DNA of 64,000 nucleotides. Origin: Actinoplanes lobatus (GTDB lineage Bacteria > Actinomycetota > Actinomycetes > Mycobacteriales > Micromonosporaceae). Where the stretch lies: the NCBI RefSeq assembly GCF_014205215.1, contig NZ_JACHNC010000001.1, positions 7,870,501 to 7,934,500 of the forward strand. Direction: 5' to 3'. The notes under the pieces are model-generated. The model searched no databases. It saw only the letters and a list, made by a program, of their open reading frames with translations, and was not told where the DNA came from. The translations under genes and the position numbers were made by a program. This document shows, piece by piece, positions 40,563-49,435 of the stretch. Each line of letters starts with the position of its first letter. Within the stretch, counting starts at the first letter, position 1.

Positions 40563-41870
40563 CTAGTAATAGTCAATTCCGTAGGAGGTGAGCCCTACCA
40601 GAGCCACATCAACGTTGGTGAAGAAGAAGTTGTCGGCACAAGCGTTTCCCGAAGGGTAGCGGATGTTGCATCCCGTTTCCGTGGAGTTCTGGATGGCCTG
40701 CAGGATTCCTACAGCCCATGCGCGGCCCTCGGTATGGAGAGAGATGACCGGTCCACCACTGTCGCCCGACGCAGCGATTATCGCCGAACTGCCACTGGTC
40801 ACGTAGTTTATCTTGATTGCACTCCCGTAGCCGTCGTCCCAGTTCAAAGCGATCTGCCTGATGGTCCCGCAGCGCTCCCCCGAGTTACCTCCTTCCTGGC
40901 ATACCGGCGTGCCGACCGTGTTCAGATTGGGATCCCGCTGAGTCAGCAGGCGCGTTGTCGTCGGATTCCCGACATAAGAGCCGTTGAACACGTATTCCGA
41001 GCCCTTGCCACTGAAGACAGCAGCACCGTTTGTGCCGGTTCCCGCCTGCACAATGGAGCCGTAGCTGTAGGTTCCGGTTTCTGTTTTGTAGGGAGTGGCG
41101 GTGCAGTGGCGGGCGGAGAGGAATCGGTAAACCGATGCCCCGTACACGACACCGAAGCCATTGGTGCATATCTTTCCACCGGTGCCGACCATCAAGCCGC
41201 CCGCATAGAACGGCGGGCCGTCATCATACTTTCCGCCGGCCGGCCGCATGTCGGCATAGGTTATCGAAACCGGGACGCTCGCGGCGCTCTGCAGCGATTG
41301 CGCAACATCTGGCTGGAGCTTCGACGCGGACGGCTTCCCGTTGACAGTCATTTTGAGGCCGTCGAAGTCCGCCGAGAACCCGCCGTAGGCCTGGACGTCG
41401 ATTCCATTCTTCCGGTAGGTCGGAAGGTTGGCGGCCACCTCGGCTTCGGCCGCGTCGAGCTGCGCTCTACTCGTCTTCCTCAGCGCGATGACCAGGCCAA
41501 GACCACGGTCGCTGGCGGGTTGGGCGATATCGTCCAGAACGGATGCCTGGGGGTCGCCCGACCAGTACACAATCAACGACCTGGTGCCCGTCTGGAATCC
41601 GAAGTCGACCAGGTCGGGAGTGTCTCCGAGCACATCACCGACCGCCGACCTCAGATTCGACAGTTGATCCACGACCTTGGAAAGCGACTCCACGTAGGAA
41701 CGGTTGCCATGCAGGCGCGACAGGTCGACTCCGGCATTGACATCGGGGGTGCCGCCAGGATCCACCGATATTGCCGGCTTGGCAGAGGCGTCGAAGGCAA
41801 ACGCCTCCGGCGGAGACGCCCCGATGATGAGAAGAAACGAGAATGCAGCTGGCACAATGGAACGCTTCAT
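40563..41870 (-). CDS. Secreted S1-family serine protease-like protein
   Basis: AAGGAGCTCG supports ATG 41870. The 435-residue precursor has a signal peptide (ending EAFAF), a pro-region of about 170 residues, and a chymotrypsin-like domain with RFLSARHC (His) and AASGDSGGPV (Ser), plus several Cys pairs as in alpha-lytic/streptogrisin enzymes. Third-codon GC is visibly lower than in the neighbours, and Asn/Tyr are frequent, suggesting a foreign origin. The pro-region probably acts as a folding chaperone. Confidence 0.85.
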   Translation of the reverse strand: MKRSIVPAAFSFLLIIGASPPEAFAFDASAKPAISVDPGGTPDVNAGVDLSRLHGNRSYVESLSKVVDQLSNLRSAVGDVLGDTPDLVDFGFQTGTRSLIVYWSGDPQASVLDDIAQPASDRGLGLVIALRKTSRAQLDAAEAEVAANLPTYRKNGIDVQAYGGFSADFDGLKMTVNGKPSASKLQPDVAQSLQSAASVPVSITYADMRPAGGKYDDGPPFYAGGLMVGTGGKICTNGFGVVYGASVYRFLSARHCTATPYKTETGTYSYGSIVQAGTGTNGAAVFSGKGSEYVFNGSYVGNPTTTRLLTQRDPNLNTVGTPVCQEGGNSGERCGTIRQIALNWDDGYGSAIKINYVTSGSSAIIAASGDSGGPVISLHTEGRAWAVGILQAIQNSTETGCNIRYPSGNACADNFFFTNVDVALVGLTSYGIDYY

Positions 41871-41948
41871 CGAGCTCCTTGCGTCGAAGACTTGATCATG
41901 CGGAGAGCGTGCATCGTAACGCGTAAATATCCGAATTTTTCTATGGAG

Positions 41949-41964
41949 TGTGACGCAGGTCACC
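41949..41964. promoter_or_regulatory. CRP-like palindrome upstream of the S1 protease
   Basis: TGTGACGCAGGTCACC matches the TGTGA-N6-TCACA form at 9 of 10 core positions. It lies 79 bp upstream of the protease start, facing the aldo/keto reductase on the other side. Actinobacterial Crp recognises this type of site. Confidence 0.35.
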
Positions 41965-42146
41965 GTCAGTTCGTGCGGGTGTAAACATCGAGCCTTTTCA
42001 TCCTCGGTAGGTCGGGCTCCCGACCGGGGATTCCGGACCAACCCCTTCGCCTGCCCTCAAGGCCACGCTTCGCGTGCGAGGCTTGGCGGTGTGGCCGCAT
42101 GGCCGGCGCGGGCGGTGTGCCCGTGGATTGTTCGGGAGGTAGTGCG

Positions 42147-43115
42147 GTGGAGTTCACGCGGCTGGGCCGGACCGGGCTGAGGGTGAGCCGTATCGGGCTG
42201 GGGTGCATGAGCTACGGCCGGGCCGCGGCCGGCATGCATCAGTGGACCCTGGATGAGGATGCCGCGGCGCCGTTCTTCCGGCAGGCCGTCGAGCTGGGTG
42301 TGACGTTCTGGGATACCGCGAACGTCTACCAGGGCGGCACCTCGGAGGAGTTCGTCGGGCGGGCGATCAGCCGGTTCGCGCGGCGGGAGGAGATCGTGCT
42401 GGCGACCAAGGTCAGCGGGAAGATGCACGACGGCCCGGGTGGCAGCGGCCTGTCCCGCAAGGCCGTCCTGGAGCAGGCCGACGCCTCGCTGCGCCGGCTG
42501 GGCACCGACTACATCGACGTCTACTACATCCACCGGTTCGACCCGCAGACCCCGGTCGAGGAGACCATGCGGGCCCTCGACGACCTGGTCAGAGCCGGCA
42601 AGGTGCGCTATCTCGGCGCGTCGTCCATGTGGGCCTGGCAGTTCGCGAAGGCACAGCACGCCGCGGTGGTGAACGGTTGGACGACATTCTCGGCGATGCA
42701 GGACCAGTACAACGTGCTCAAGCGCGAGGACGAGCGCGACATGATCCCGATGTGCCTTGACCAGGGGGTCGGTCTGACTCCGTACTCGCCGTTGGCCAAG
42801 GGCCGGGCGACGCGGCCGTGGGGTCAGCAGACGGCCCGCTCGTCGTCGGACGCCGTGGCCAGGGCGTTCGACCGCGACGTCGACGAGCCGGTGGTGAACG
42901 CGATCCAGAAGGTCGCCGAGGCACGCGGCGTCGCGATGGCACAGGTGGCGCTGGCGTGGGTGCTGTCCAAGCCGGTCGTGTCCTGTCCGATCGTCGGGGC
43001 CACCAGGCCGCATCATCTGCGGGACGCCGTCGCCGCTCTCGAGCTGCGCCTGACCGAGCAGGAGATCGCCGAGCTGGAGGCCCCTTACCTGCCGCAGGAC
43101 AACTACTGGTGGTGA
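42147..43115 (+). CDS. Aldo/keto reductase
   Basis: GGGAGG supports GTG 42147; the frame is also open from 42099. The 322-residue TIM-barrel enzyme has the AKR residues FWDTANVYQGG (Asp, Tyr), LATKV (Lys), DVYYIHRFDP (His), and LTPYSPLAKG and IVGATRP for NADP(H). It reduces aldehydes or ketones in the cytosol. Confidence 0.92.
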   Translation: MEFTRLGRTGLRVSRIGLGCMSYGRAAAGMHQWTLDEDAAAPFFRQAVELGVTFWDTANVYQGGTSEEFVGRAISRFARREEIVLATKVSGKMHDGPGGSGLSRKAVLEQADASLRRLGTDYIDVYYIHRFDPQTPVEETMRALDDLVRAGKVRYLGASSMWAWQFAKAQHAAVVNGWTTFSAMQDQYNVLKREDERDMIPMCLDQGVGLTPYSPLAKGRATRPWGQQTARSSSDAVARAFDRDVDEPVVNAIQKVAEARGVAMAQVALAWVLSKPVVSCPIVGATRPHHLRDAVAALELRLTEQEIAELEAPYLPQDNYWW

Positions 43116-43285
43116 TCCGCTGCCTTTCGCTGAAGCCAGCCGGCTGCCTGCGGGATCGCGGCGGTCACGGTGGCGGGGGCGGTGATGGCGGCCCACCAGG
43201 CGAGCTTGGGTTCCCGGTAGGAGCCCGGCGGTCGGTGCTCGCCTTCGACCTCCCCGCAGGGGCAACCAAGATCATCTCTATGATG
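43103..43285 (-). pseudogene. 3' remnant of an unidentified gene
   Basis: A minus-strand frame of 61 codons with high third-position GC ends in KAADHHQ and contains LGCPCGEVEGEH and REPKLAWWAAITAPATVTAA. It has no start codon or upstream part, and overlaps 13 bp of the aldo/keto reductase end. It reads like genuine coding sequence left after a deletion. Family not recognised. Confidence 0.35.
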
Positions 43286-43290
43286 CGCGC

Positions 43291-43803
43291 ATGGAAGACG
43301 CGGGGCAGCTCACCTTTCAAACCCGACCGGACCCGAAGCTGGCGGAGGCGCTGCTACGGCACAACCTGTTTCCGATCGTCGCCGGGCTCGCGGCCGTCAC
43401 GCTGGCCATCGCCGCACTGCTGTACCAGGCCGGCAATCCGGATGGCTGGGGGCTGTCCCTCCTCGTCAGCGGTGTCGTCGGGCCGCTGTACATGCTGTTC
43501 GCGATACCGCGGCAGGTCGTGAGGCGGGAAGCCCACAAGATCGGTGGGCCGGCCACTGTCCGGATCGACGCCGTGGGTCTGCACACCACCGACGGTTCAT
43601 CGACGGACACCCTGCCCTGGTCGGCGATCAAGACGGTACGCCGGACGCGCGGCCAGGTCCTGCTGTTGCACAGAGGGTTCTCCGGCGCCAAGCGCCGGAT
43701 GTCCGGCATCCCGACCGCTGACCTGACCCCGGCCGAACAGGCCCGGCTGCTGGCAGTCCTGCATTCGCGCGGCGCGGCGCTCACGAAAGCACCCACCCTT
43801 TGA
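43291..43803 (+). CDS. Two-helix membrane protein with YcxB-like domain
   Basis: The 170-residue protein has two membrane helices (about 28-45 and 55-72), then a cytosolic YcxB-like part with IDAVGLHTTDGSSTDTLPWS, IKTVRRTRGQVLLLH and ADLTPAEQARLLAVL. YcxB-like proteins have no known activity. No clear ribosome-binding site; the ATG may be leaderless. Confidence 0.7.
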   Translation: MEDAGQLTFQTRPDPKLAEALLRHNLFPIVAGLAAVTLAIAALLYQAGNPDGWGLSLLVSGVVGPLYMLFAIPRQVVRREAHKIGGPATVRIDAVGLHTTDGSSTDTLPWSAIKTVRRTRGQVLLLHRGFSGAKRRMSGIPTADLTPAEQARLLAVLHSRGAALTKAPTL

Positions 43804-43867
43804 GCGGTCTGCCCGCCGTCAGCGTGGATCTTCCACGGTTGCACGTTGCCGCGGTCCATGGCGGACG

Positions 43868-44038
43868 CTACGTCAGTCGCATCAGTCCGGCATGGGTTGC
43901 CTGGGAGCGGCATTTGTCGAGATAGAAGTGTTCGAGGTGTGGTTCGTAGTCAACGTGCAGCCATTCGCATCCGGCGGCACGGACCTCCTCAGCCGCGGCG
44001 CCGACCAGAGCGGACAACGACTCGCGACAAGCGATCCC
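43868..44038 (-). pseudogene. C-terminal remnant of a GNAT acetyltransferase
   Basis: The minus frame ends at TAG 43868 and encodes LSALVGAAAEEVRAAGCEWL, then HVDYEPHLEHFYLDKCR and HAGLMRLT, the usual last third of a GNAT protein (acetyl-CoA groove to C-terminus). The frame has no start and loses sense upstream of about 44038. The rest of this 347-bp intergenic stretch shows nothing else. Confidence 0.6.
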
Positions 44039-44150
44039 CAGCCTCCAAGATCAACGAATACCGCAGCGTACGAATACTGCACCTACACCGGCTCACCATG
44101 CAGAGTTGCAGTAGCTCCGCTACGGACCGGCTGAGGTTCAGCGAGACCGT

Positions 44151-44810
44151 ATGATCTTGATCATGGGGATCACGGGTGCTCCGCGGCTGGTCCGGCTGTC
44201 GTCGATTCTGCTCGGCGTGCTGGCGGTGACCGGTCTGTTTCTCATCATCATCGCGGTGGTGGAACTGCGGTGGTGGGGCACCTCCGCGCCGGAGAAGCTG
44301 ACGGCGATCTTCGCTGACGTCGCCGATCAGGACGGGCCGGAGCCACCGCCGATGCTGCGCGGTCACGGCGGTGCGATCGAGCTGCTCGTGATGGGTGCGG
44401 TCGGCGTGGCATGTGGTGTTCTCGCGCCGCTTGTTCTGCGCGGCCGTCGTTGGGCTCGCACCACGATTCTGGTCACCACCGCGACTCTGACCCTGTGGGG
44501 CATCTTCTCCGTCGGCGCCGACGGCAGCGTCCTGACCGGATTCCCCGACTATCTCGACGAGCTGGCCGGCGGAAGCTTCGCCGCCCGCATTCCCGAGATT
44601 CAGGCGCTGCTCTACCCCGACTGGTATTCGTGGACGGAAGACATCGCCCAAGGCCTCCTCCTGGCCATGTCGCTGACCTGCCTGGCGGTTCTCGCTTGGG
44701 CCGTCATCCGGCACGGCGACTATTTCACGACCAAGAAGGGGGATCAGGCCGGGCCGGATGTGTGGCAGGAGACGCTCAGCCGCATCCACCAGAAGGGCAC
44801 GGGACGATAA
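44151..44810 (+). CDS. Four-helix membrane protein, function unknown
   Basis: The 219-residue protein has helices at about 18-40, 80-98, 105-125 and 165-185, and short polar loops. No motif or family is recognised. It is preceded by a weak GAGGT at 44131; ATG 44163 is an alternative start. Confidence 0.65.
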   Translation: MILIMGITGAPRLVRLSSILLGVLAVTGLFLIIIAVVELRWWGTSAPEKLTAIFADVADQDGPEPPPMLRGHGGAIELLVMGAVGVACGVLAPLVLRGRRWARTTILVTTATLTLWGIFSVGADGSVLTGFPDYLDELAGGSFAARIPEIQALLYPDWYSWTEDIAQGLLLAMSLTCLAVLAWAVIRHGDYFTTKKGDQAGPDVWQETLSRIHQKGTGR

Positions 44811-44972
44811 GCCGAGGTTCCGTGACGAATCGTCGGGTGAATGTGCGATGCGTTGTTCCACGAGGTCCGGCCTCATCTTGGCGCTTCCGATAGCGCTGCC
44901 CCACCACACACCGAGCGCGGCCCTTGACGACCGGGACGGTGCTGATCTTGGCACTCACGTACCCTGCCGGGT

Positions 44973-45470
44973 GTGGCATGTCGCGGGATGTTCTTTGCGC
45001 TGACGGAGGACCAGGAGGCGGCACTGATGGCGACGCGCGACGACGCCGAGGTGCGGGCGTTCGTCGAAGAGGTCGAGATGGGCGACTGGGACGGCGTACC
45101 TCTGGATTGCGAGACGGACAAGGCCTGGGATGCCATCCATCGGTGCCTGAGCGACGGCACCCTGGGCTGTGGCAGGCGCCTGTCGCCGTTGGACATGGCG
45201 GTTCTCGGCGGCGGCCATCACCACGAAGGCGATGAGTACGTCGTGGCGCACCTGCGCGCCGGCGAGGCGGCTCAGGTCGCCGACGCCCTCAAGACGGTGG
45301 ACCAGTCCTGGATGCGTCAGCGCTATGACCGCATCGACCCCGGGGACTACCAGGGCGTACTCGGCGATGAGGACTTCGACTACACCTGGTACTGGTTCAC
45401 CCGAGTACGCGATTTCTACCGGGAAGCCGCGGCCGCGAACCGTGCGGTCATCTTCACGGTCGATCAGTAA
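44973..45470 (+). CDS. DUF1877 (YfbM-like) protein
   Basis: The 165-residue protein starts MACRGMFFALTEDQ, the conserved opening of DUF1877, and continues with DKAWDAIHRCLSDG, AVLGGGHHHEGDEYVVAHL and YTWYWFTRVRDFYREAA. Cytosolic protein of unknown activity. GTG 44973 is required to include the conserved start. Confidence 0.88.
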   Translation: MACRGMFFALTEDQEAALMATRDDAEVRAFVEEVEMGDWDGVPLDCETDKAWDAIHRCLSDGTLGCGRRLSPLDMAVLGGGHHHEGDEYVVAHLRAGEAAQVADALKTVDQSWMRQRYDRIDPGDYQGVLGDEDFDYTWYWFTRVRDFYREAAAANRAVIFTVDQ

Positions 45471-45696
45471 CGCCGGAGTCGCTCCCGGCGAGGGGTACGA
45501 TCGCGGGCGGCGCTGCCCGTGCGCCATATCTCCTGACCGGCGATCCACGCCGCCGGCGACGCGGGGGGCGAAGGTGGCCTTCATGCCATCGCGGGGCGTA
45601 GTCGATGCCGTCCATGTCCAGCCGCAGTAGCCGGACGGGGCCGCGGCGAGCCGACGTGGGGCGGTGCCGCTGCCGCCGTCCAGGACAGGACAGGAC

Positions 45697-45786
45697 GTGA
45701 CCGAACAGCGCCGACTCAAGAAGCTGGTGCGCGAGCGTATGGCGCGTACCGGGGAGTCGTACACCACCGCCCGCCGCCATGTGGTC
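45697..45786 (+). pseudogene. 5' remnant of a conserved actinobacterial gene
   Basis: GTG 45697 begins VTEQRRLKKLVRERMARTGE and SYTTARRHVV, a start seen in many actinobacterial hypothetical proteins. After about 30 codons it meets the transposase remnant on the other strand and the similarity ends. A run of GGACA-type short repeats (45683-45697) lies directly in front. Confidence 0.45.
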
Positions 45787-45945
45787 ATGCTTGGCCGGTC
45801 GTTCGCCCTGCGGCTGGTAGACACGCGGCGGGGCCGGACGGCGCAGTACTCGGTCGGAACGCATCCGGCCGAGGATTTCGACCAGCAGGTCGCGCAGCAG
45901 CCAGGCGATGTGTGGAACCTCGTACCCGGCGTCGAACATCACGGC
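45783..45945 (-). pseudogene. Transposase remnant (IS701-like)
   Basis: The frame from GTG 45945 encodes VMFDAGYEVPHIAWLLRDLL and VEILGRMRSDRVLRRPAPPR, then RPAKHDH, close to the central part of IS701-type transposases with the second catalytic Asp. Beginning and end are missing. It abuts the DinB stop on one side and the 45697 remnant on the other. No inverted repeats were found. Confidence 0.55.
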
Positions 45946-46562
45946 GCAGTCTCAACGGCGTTTGGTGTGACAGATGGGTCCGATTGGTCCGTGCCGCCGG
46001 TCGCTGCCTGCGCAGCCCGCTCGATCTTCGCCCGATGTGTCGCGCGGGCCGCCGTGTCGATCGGCTCCTCGTACTCGGCCATCACCCCGGTCCGGCCGTC
46101 GAGCTGCTCACGCAGGATATCCGCGTGGCCGGCATGCCGGGTGGTGTCCTGCAGGACATGGACCATCATGTTGAACAGCCTCACCTCGGGGCTCGGCCAC
46201 CACGGCACGTGGCCCAAGGCGTCAAGGGGAAGGTCCCTGATCGTCGCGTCGGCATGGTCCCCAGCGCGCTGGTAGAAACCGATAACCTGCTCGCGAGTCT
46301 CATCCGGCGTGACCCACAGATCGCTTCCGTCCGCATCCTGCCAGCGTGGCAGCGGCACCGGGAACGGGCGGGCGAAAATCTCGCCGAGATACCTGGCCTC
46401 CCAGGTCGCCATATGTTTGACCAGGCCGAGGAGGTTGGTCCCGGTCACCGTCAAGGGACGCCGGATGTCGTACTCGGACAGACCATCGAGCTTCCAGACC
46501 AGCGCCTCACGGGTCACTTTGAGCTGGCGGTGCAGGTAGTCCTTCGCGAAGTCATCGATCAC
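45939..46562 (-). CDS. DinB/DUF664-family protein
   Basis: GTG 46562 starts a 207-residue protein with the DUF664 pattern REALVWKLDGLSEYDIRRPL, TNLLGLVKHMATWEARYLGE (metal His) and MVHVLQDTTRHAGHADILRE (two further His), as in mycothiol-dependent DinB-fold enzymes. Substrate unknown. The final 30 residues are low in order. Confidence 0.88.
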   Translation of the reverse strand: MIDDFAKDYLHRQLKVTREALVWKLDGLSEYDIRRPLTVTGTNLLGLVKHMATWEARYLGEIFARPFPVPLPRWQDADGSDLWVTPDETREQVIGFYQRAGDHADATIRDLPLDALGHVPWWPSPEVRLFNMMVHVLQDTTRHAGHADILREQLDGRTGVMAEYEEPIDTAARATHRAKIERAAQAATGGTDQSDPSVTPNAVETAP

Positions 46563-46713
46563 GGGACACGAGCTTGCCAGGCGGCAACAAGAAGAGCCGC
46601 CCCGAACCTCGCGGACATGAATCCAGCGACGATCTTGCGGTGCCGAAACGTTGATGCTTGCGTGGTTGGCGCGACCGCCGAGGTCCACCGAGTCCCCCGG
46701 CGTGGTCAGCCAC

Positions 46714-47409
46714 GTGACGGAGGTGGAACCGCAGCCCCGGGCTCTCCCGGCGTCCGACCTCGAAGCGATCTTCGGTGTGCTCGTCACCGTGCATGGCTCG
46801 CTGTTCGCTGATGATCTCCCGCCGGACTTGGTGCGGCGTCTGCTCAGCCGGCTCACCCGGCACGGGCCGCTGCCCGACGGTGCCTCGGTAGGTGAGCTGA
46901 ACGCACTGCTGGCCGACCTTTGCCAGCGCATGCACTGGGCGATGTCAGAGGATTACGGCGACTGTCCAGAGCCGATGCCACGCAAAACCAGCTACTACCT
47001 CGACGTCCCGGACGAGGAGGCCGAAGCCTGCATGGCGGCACTGGTCGAGTTCGGCGGTGAGGTGAGCCGCCACCGGACCGATAGACGCCGCATGGTCAGC
47101 TCGTGGCGCCGTCTATGGTGGCGGGGTGTTTGGTCGGTGGGCCCCGCAGCTGGGCATCCTGTGGGATCTCATCATCGCGACGGTGGTGGCGACCGTCGCC
47201 GTGCAGTACCGCGGCCACTCGATAGGGGACGCGGTCATCGGGGTCAGCATGGCGGCGGCCCTCATTTTCCGGCGCTACGCGCCGGTGCGGGTCTTCGCGG
47301 TGGTCACGGTCCTCGCCTCGGTGCAGGTGCTGGTGGCTTCGGCGGTTCCGGCGGCGTACGACGTGGCGCTGCTCGTGGCGATGCTGGCGGTGGTGACCCA
47401 CTCGCGTGA
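46714..47409 (+). CDS. Hypothetical protein whose frame runs into the kinase gene
   Basis: The first 130 codons look coding (DLEAIFGVLVTVHGSLFADD, DYGDCPEPMPRKTSYYLDVP, EEAEACMAALVEFGGEVSRH). No stop follows, and the frame continues 284 bp into the histidine kinase gene, where its composition (Gly/Arg-rich) is that of a shadow. The natural stop was probably lost, or the gene was truncated. Family not recognised. GTG 46702 or TTG 46651 are other starts. Confidence 0.45.
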   Translation: MTEVEPQPRALPASDLEAIFGVLVTVHGSLFADDLPPDLVRRLLSRLTRHGPLPDGASVGELNALLADLCQRMHWAMSEDYGDCPEPMPRKTSYYLDVPDEEAEACMAALVEFGGEVSRHRTDRRRMVSSWRRLWWRGVWSVGPAAGHPVGSHHRDGGGDRRRAVPRPLDRGRGHRGQHGGGPHFPALRAGAGLRGGHGPRLGAGAGGFGGSGGVRRGAARGDAGGGDPLA

Positions 47410-48295
47410 CCAGCGGGCGGTGCACCTGTCCGGTGTGGTGGTCGCGTTCGGTGTGGTCGTCGTCGCGCTGGTGCGGATCGACGACTCGTGGTCGGGTTCC
47501 GTGTTCGACTACCCGTACCTGGCCGAGCATGTCGCGGCCCTGGCCGGCTGCGGCGCGCTGTGGCTGTTCGCCTACGTGTTGCGGACGAACCGGGAGCGCG
47601 GTGTGGTGCTGGCCGAGCGGGCGGCGACCGCGGAGCGGGAACGCGACCATCTGGCCCGGCTGGCCGCCGCGGACGAGCGGGCGTTCATCGCCCGGGAACT
47701 GCACGACGTGGTGGCGCACAGCCTCGCGGTGATGATCGCGCAGACCGACGGGGCGCGCTATGTGATCGACACGGACACCGAGCGGGCGCGCGAGGCGATG
47801 CGCACGGTCGCGGACACCGGCCGGGAGGCCCTGGACGACATGCACCGGATCGTGGCGGTGCTGCGCGGAGCCGGTGGCGAGGAGGAGGATCCGGAGGACC
47901 GTCGGCGGAGAGGTCTCGGGCAGCTCGGCACGGTGGTGGAGCGGGCGCGGTCGGCGGGCCTCGATGTGGAGACGCGGTTCGACGGTGACGTCGGGAGGCT
48001 GTCCGCGGCCGACGAGCTGACCGTGTTCCGGATCGTGCAGGAGTCGCTGACGAACGTGTTGCGGCACGCCGGGACGGGCACGCGGGTGGTGGTGACGTTG
48101 TCCGTGGATCGGGGCCGTGCGGTGCTGGAGGTCGGCGACGACGGCGCGCCGGGGTCGATGACCAGCGGCGGCGGCAACGGTCTGCTCGGGATGCGCGAGC
48201 GGGTGGCGGTGCACGGCGGCGAGTTCTCCGCGGGGCCGGGTACGGACGGCGGTTGGCTGGTCCGTGCCATGATCCCGGTCAGGGAGGCGGCATGA
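47126..48295 (+). CDS. NarL-type sensor histidine kinase
   Basis: The 389-residue protein has five hydrophobic segments in the first 155 residues, a short coiled coil, then HisKA_3 (ERAFIARELHDVVAHSLAVM, His193) and an ATPase domain with ELTVFRIVQESLTNVLRHAG (N box) and GNGLLGMRERV (G box). It has no large extracellular sensor domain, so an intramembrane signal is likely. The stop overlaps the response-regulator start (ATGA). Confidence 0.93.
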   Translation: MFGRWAPQLGILWDLIIATVVATVAVQYRGHSIGDAVIGVSMAAALIFRRYAPVRVFAVVTVLASVQVLVASAVPAAYDVALLVAMLAVVTHSRDQRAVHLSGVVVAFGVVVVALVRIDDSWSGSVFDYPYLAEHVAALAGCGALWLFAYVLRTNRERGVVLAERAATAERERDHLARLAAADERAFIARELHDVVAHSLAVMIAQTDGARYVIDTDTERAREAMRTVADTGREALDDMHRIVAVLRGAGGEEEDPEDRRRRGLGQLGTVVERARSAGLDVETRFDGDVGRLSAADELTVFRIVQESLTNVLRHAGTGTRVVVTLSVDRGRAVLEVGDDGAPGSMTSGGGNGLLGMRERVAVHGGEFSAGPGTDGGWLVRAMIPVREAA

Positions 48296-48951
48296 GCATT
48301 CGGGTCCTGATCGTCGACGACCAGGCGTTGGTACGGGCCGGGTTCGCGATGGTGCTGTCCGCGCAGGCCGACATGGAGGTGGTGGGCGAGGCCGGTGACG
48401 GCGCCGAGGCTCTCGCGTTGCTCGTCCGGGTGCCGGCGGACGTGGTGGTGATGGACATCCGGATGCCGGTGATGGACGGGGTGGAGGCGACGCGGCGGAT
48501 CTGCGCCGGACCGGACGGGCCGCGTGTGCTGGTGCTGACCACGTTCGACACCGACGAGGACGCGTTCGCCGCATTGCAGGCCGGGGCGAGCGGGTTCCTG
48601 CTGAAGAACGCGCCGCCGGAGCAGCTGCTCGCGGCGATCCGGGTTGTCGCGGCGGGTGAGTCGGTGGTGGCGCCACGGGTGACCCGGGCGCTGCTGGACC
48701 GGTTCGCGGGTCAGCTGACCCTGCCGGGGCGCGCCGACGAACGGCTGGCCATGCTGACCGAACGGGAACGCGAGGTCCTGGAGCTGGTCGCGGCCGGGCT
48801 GTCGAACGCGGAGATCGCCGGCCGGCTTTTCGTCGCGGAGGGCACGGTGAAGACTCATTTCGGGCGAATATTGGCGAAACTGCAACTTCGTGACCGGGTG
48901 CAGGCCGTGGTGTTCGCGTATGAGATCGGCCTGGTCAAGCCGGGCGTGTAA
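48292..48951 (+). CDS. NarL/LuxR-type response regulator
   Basis: The 219-residue protein has a receiver domain (VLIVDDQALVRAGF, phospho-acceptor Asp55 in VVVMDIRMP, Lys in FLLKNAP) and a C-terminal LuxR HTH (LTEREREVLELVAAGLSNAE, EGTVKTHFGRILAKL). It is the partner of the preceding kinase and probably controls the exporter genes just downstream. Confidence 0.95.
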   Translation: MSIRVLIVDDQALVRAGFAMVLSAQADMEVVGEAGDGAEALALLVRVPADVVVMDIRMPVMDGVEATRRICAGPDGPRVLVLTTFDTDEDAFAALQAGASGFLLKNAPPEQLLAAIRVVAAGESVVAPRVTRALLDRFAGQLTLPGRADERLAMLTEREREVLELVAAGLSNAEIAGRLFVAEGTVKTHFGRILAKLQLRDRVQAVVFAYEIGLVKPGV

Positions 48952-49024
48952 TACCTGAGTCGTACACCGGGCCCCGCCGGATCAGATCTGGCGTCAATGC
49001 GCCGGGCCCGCCCCACGCCACAGA

Positions 49025-49435
49025 ATGGCGGCCGTGAACAGCAAACACATCACCTTCGGAATCCTGACCGCGATCATCCTGGCCGGTGTCGGCTTCGGCG
49101 TGAACTACCTGTGGGACAAGCGATTCGGCCCGACGGCCGCGTCCGGCGCCGACTGCGCCCTCGCCCAGGAGCTGATCGACAAGGCGCAGACGCCGCCCGC
49201 CGACGCCACCGAGGCCGAGAGCTGGGAGCAGCAGATCCGGCAGGTCCGCTACACACGGTTCGAGAACGACGGGATCAGCACCGAGGTCGGCCGCTACGTG
49301 TACTGGTCGCGGGTCAAAGCGACCGGTGCCGCCGAGCGGCCGCGGGCCGGTGAACTCGACGAGATCACCGAGCTGGCCGTCGGCCACTGTGCGGACAGCG
49401 GTGTGGACCTGCGCATTCCGAAGCTCGCCTTCTGA
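49025..49435 (+). CDS. Small single-helix anchored protein of the exporter operon
   Basis: The 136-residue protein has one N-terminal membrane helix (FGILTAIILAGVGFGVNYLW) and a hydrophilic outer part with two Cys. The stop overlaps the ATP-binding gene start (TGATG), so it is translationally coupled. Possibly an accessory subunit of the exporter. No family recognised. Confidence 0.7.
   Translation: MAAVNSKHITFGILTAIILAGVGFGVNYLWDKRFGPTAASGADCALAQELIDKAQTPPADATEAESWEQQIRQVRYTRFENDGISTEVGRYVYWSRVKATGAAERPRAGELDEITELAVGHCADSGVDLRIPKLAF

Noticed and set aside
41990..42060. tRNA-like look of GGTCGGGCTCCCGACC and neighbouring bases
   Set aside because: The hairpin is there, but acceptor, anticodon and T arms cannot be built.
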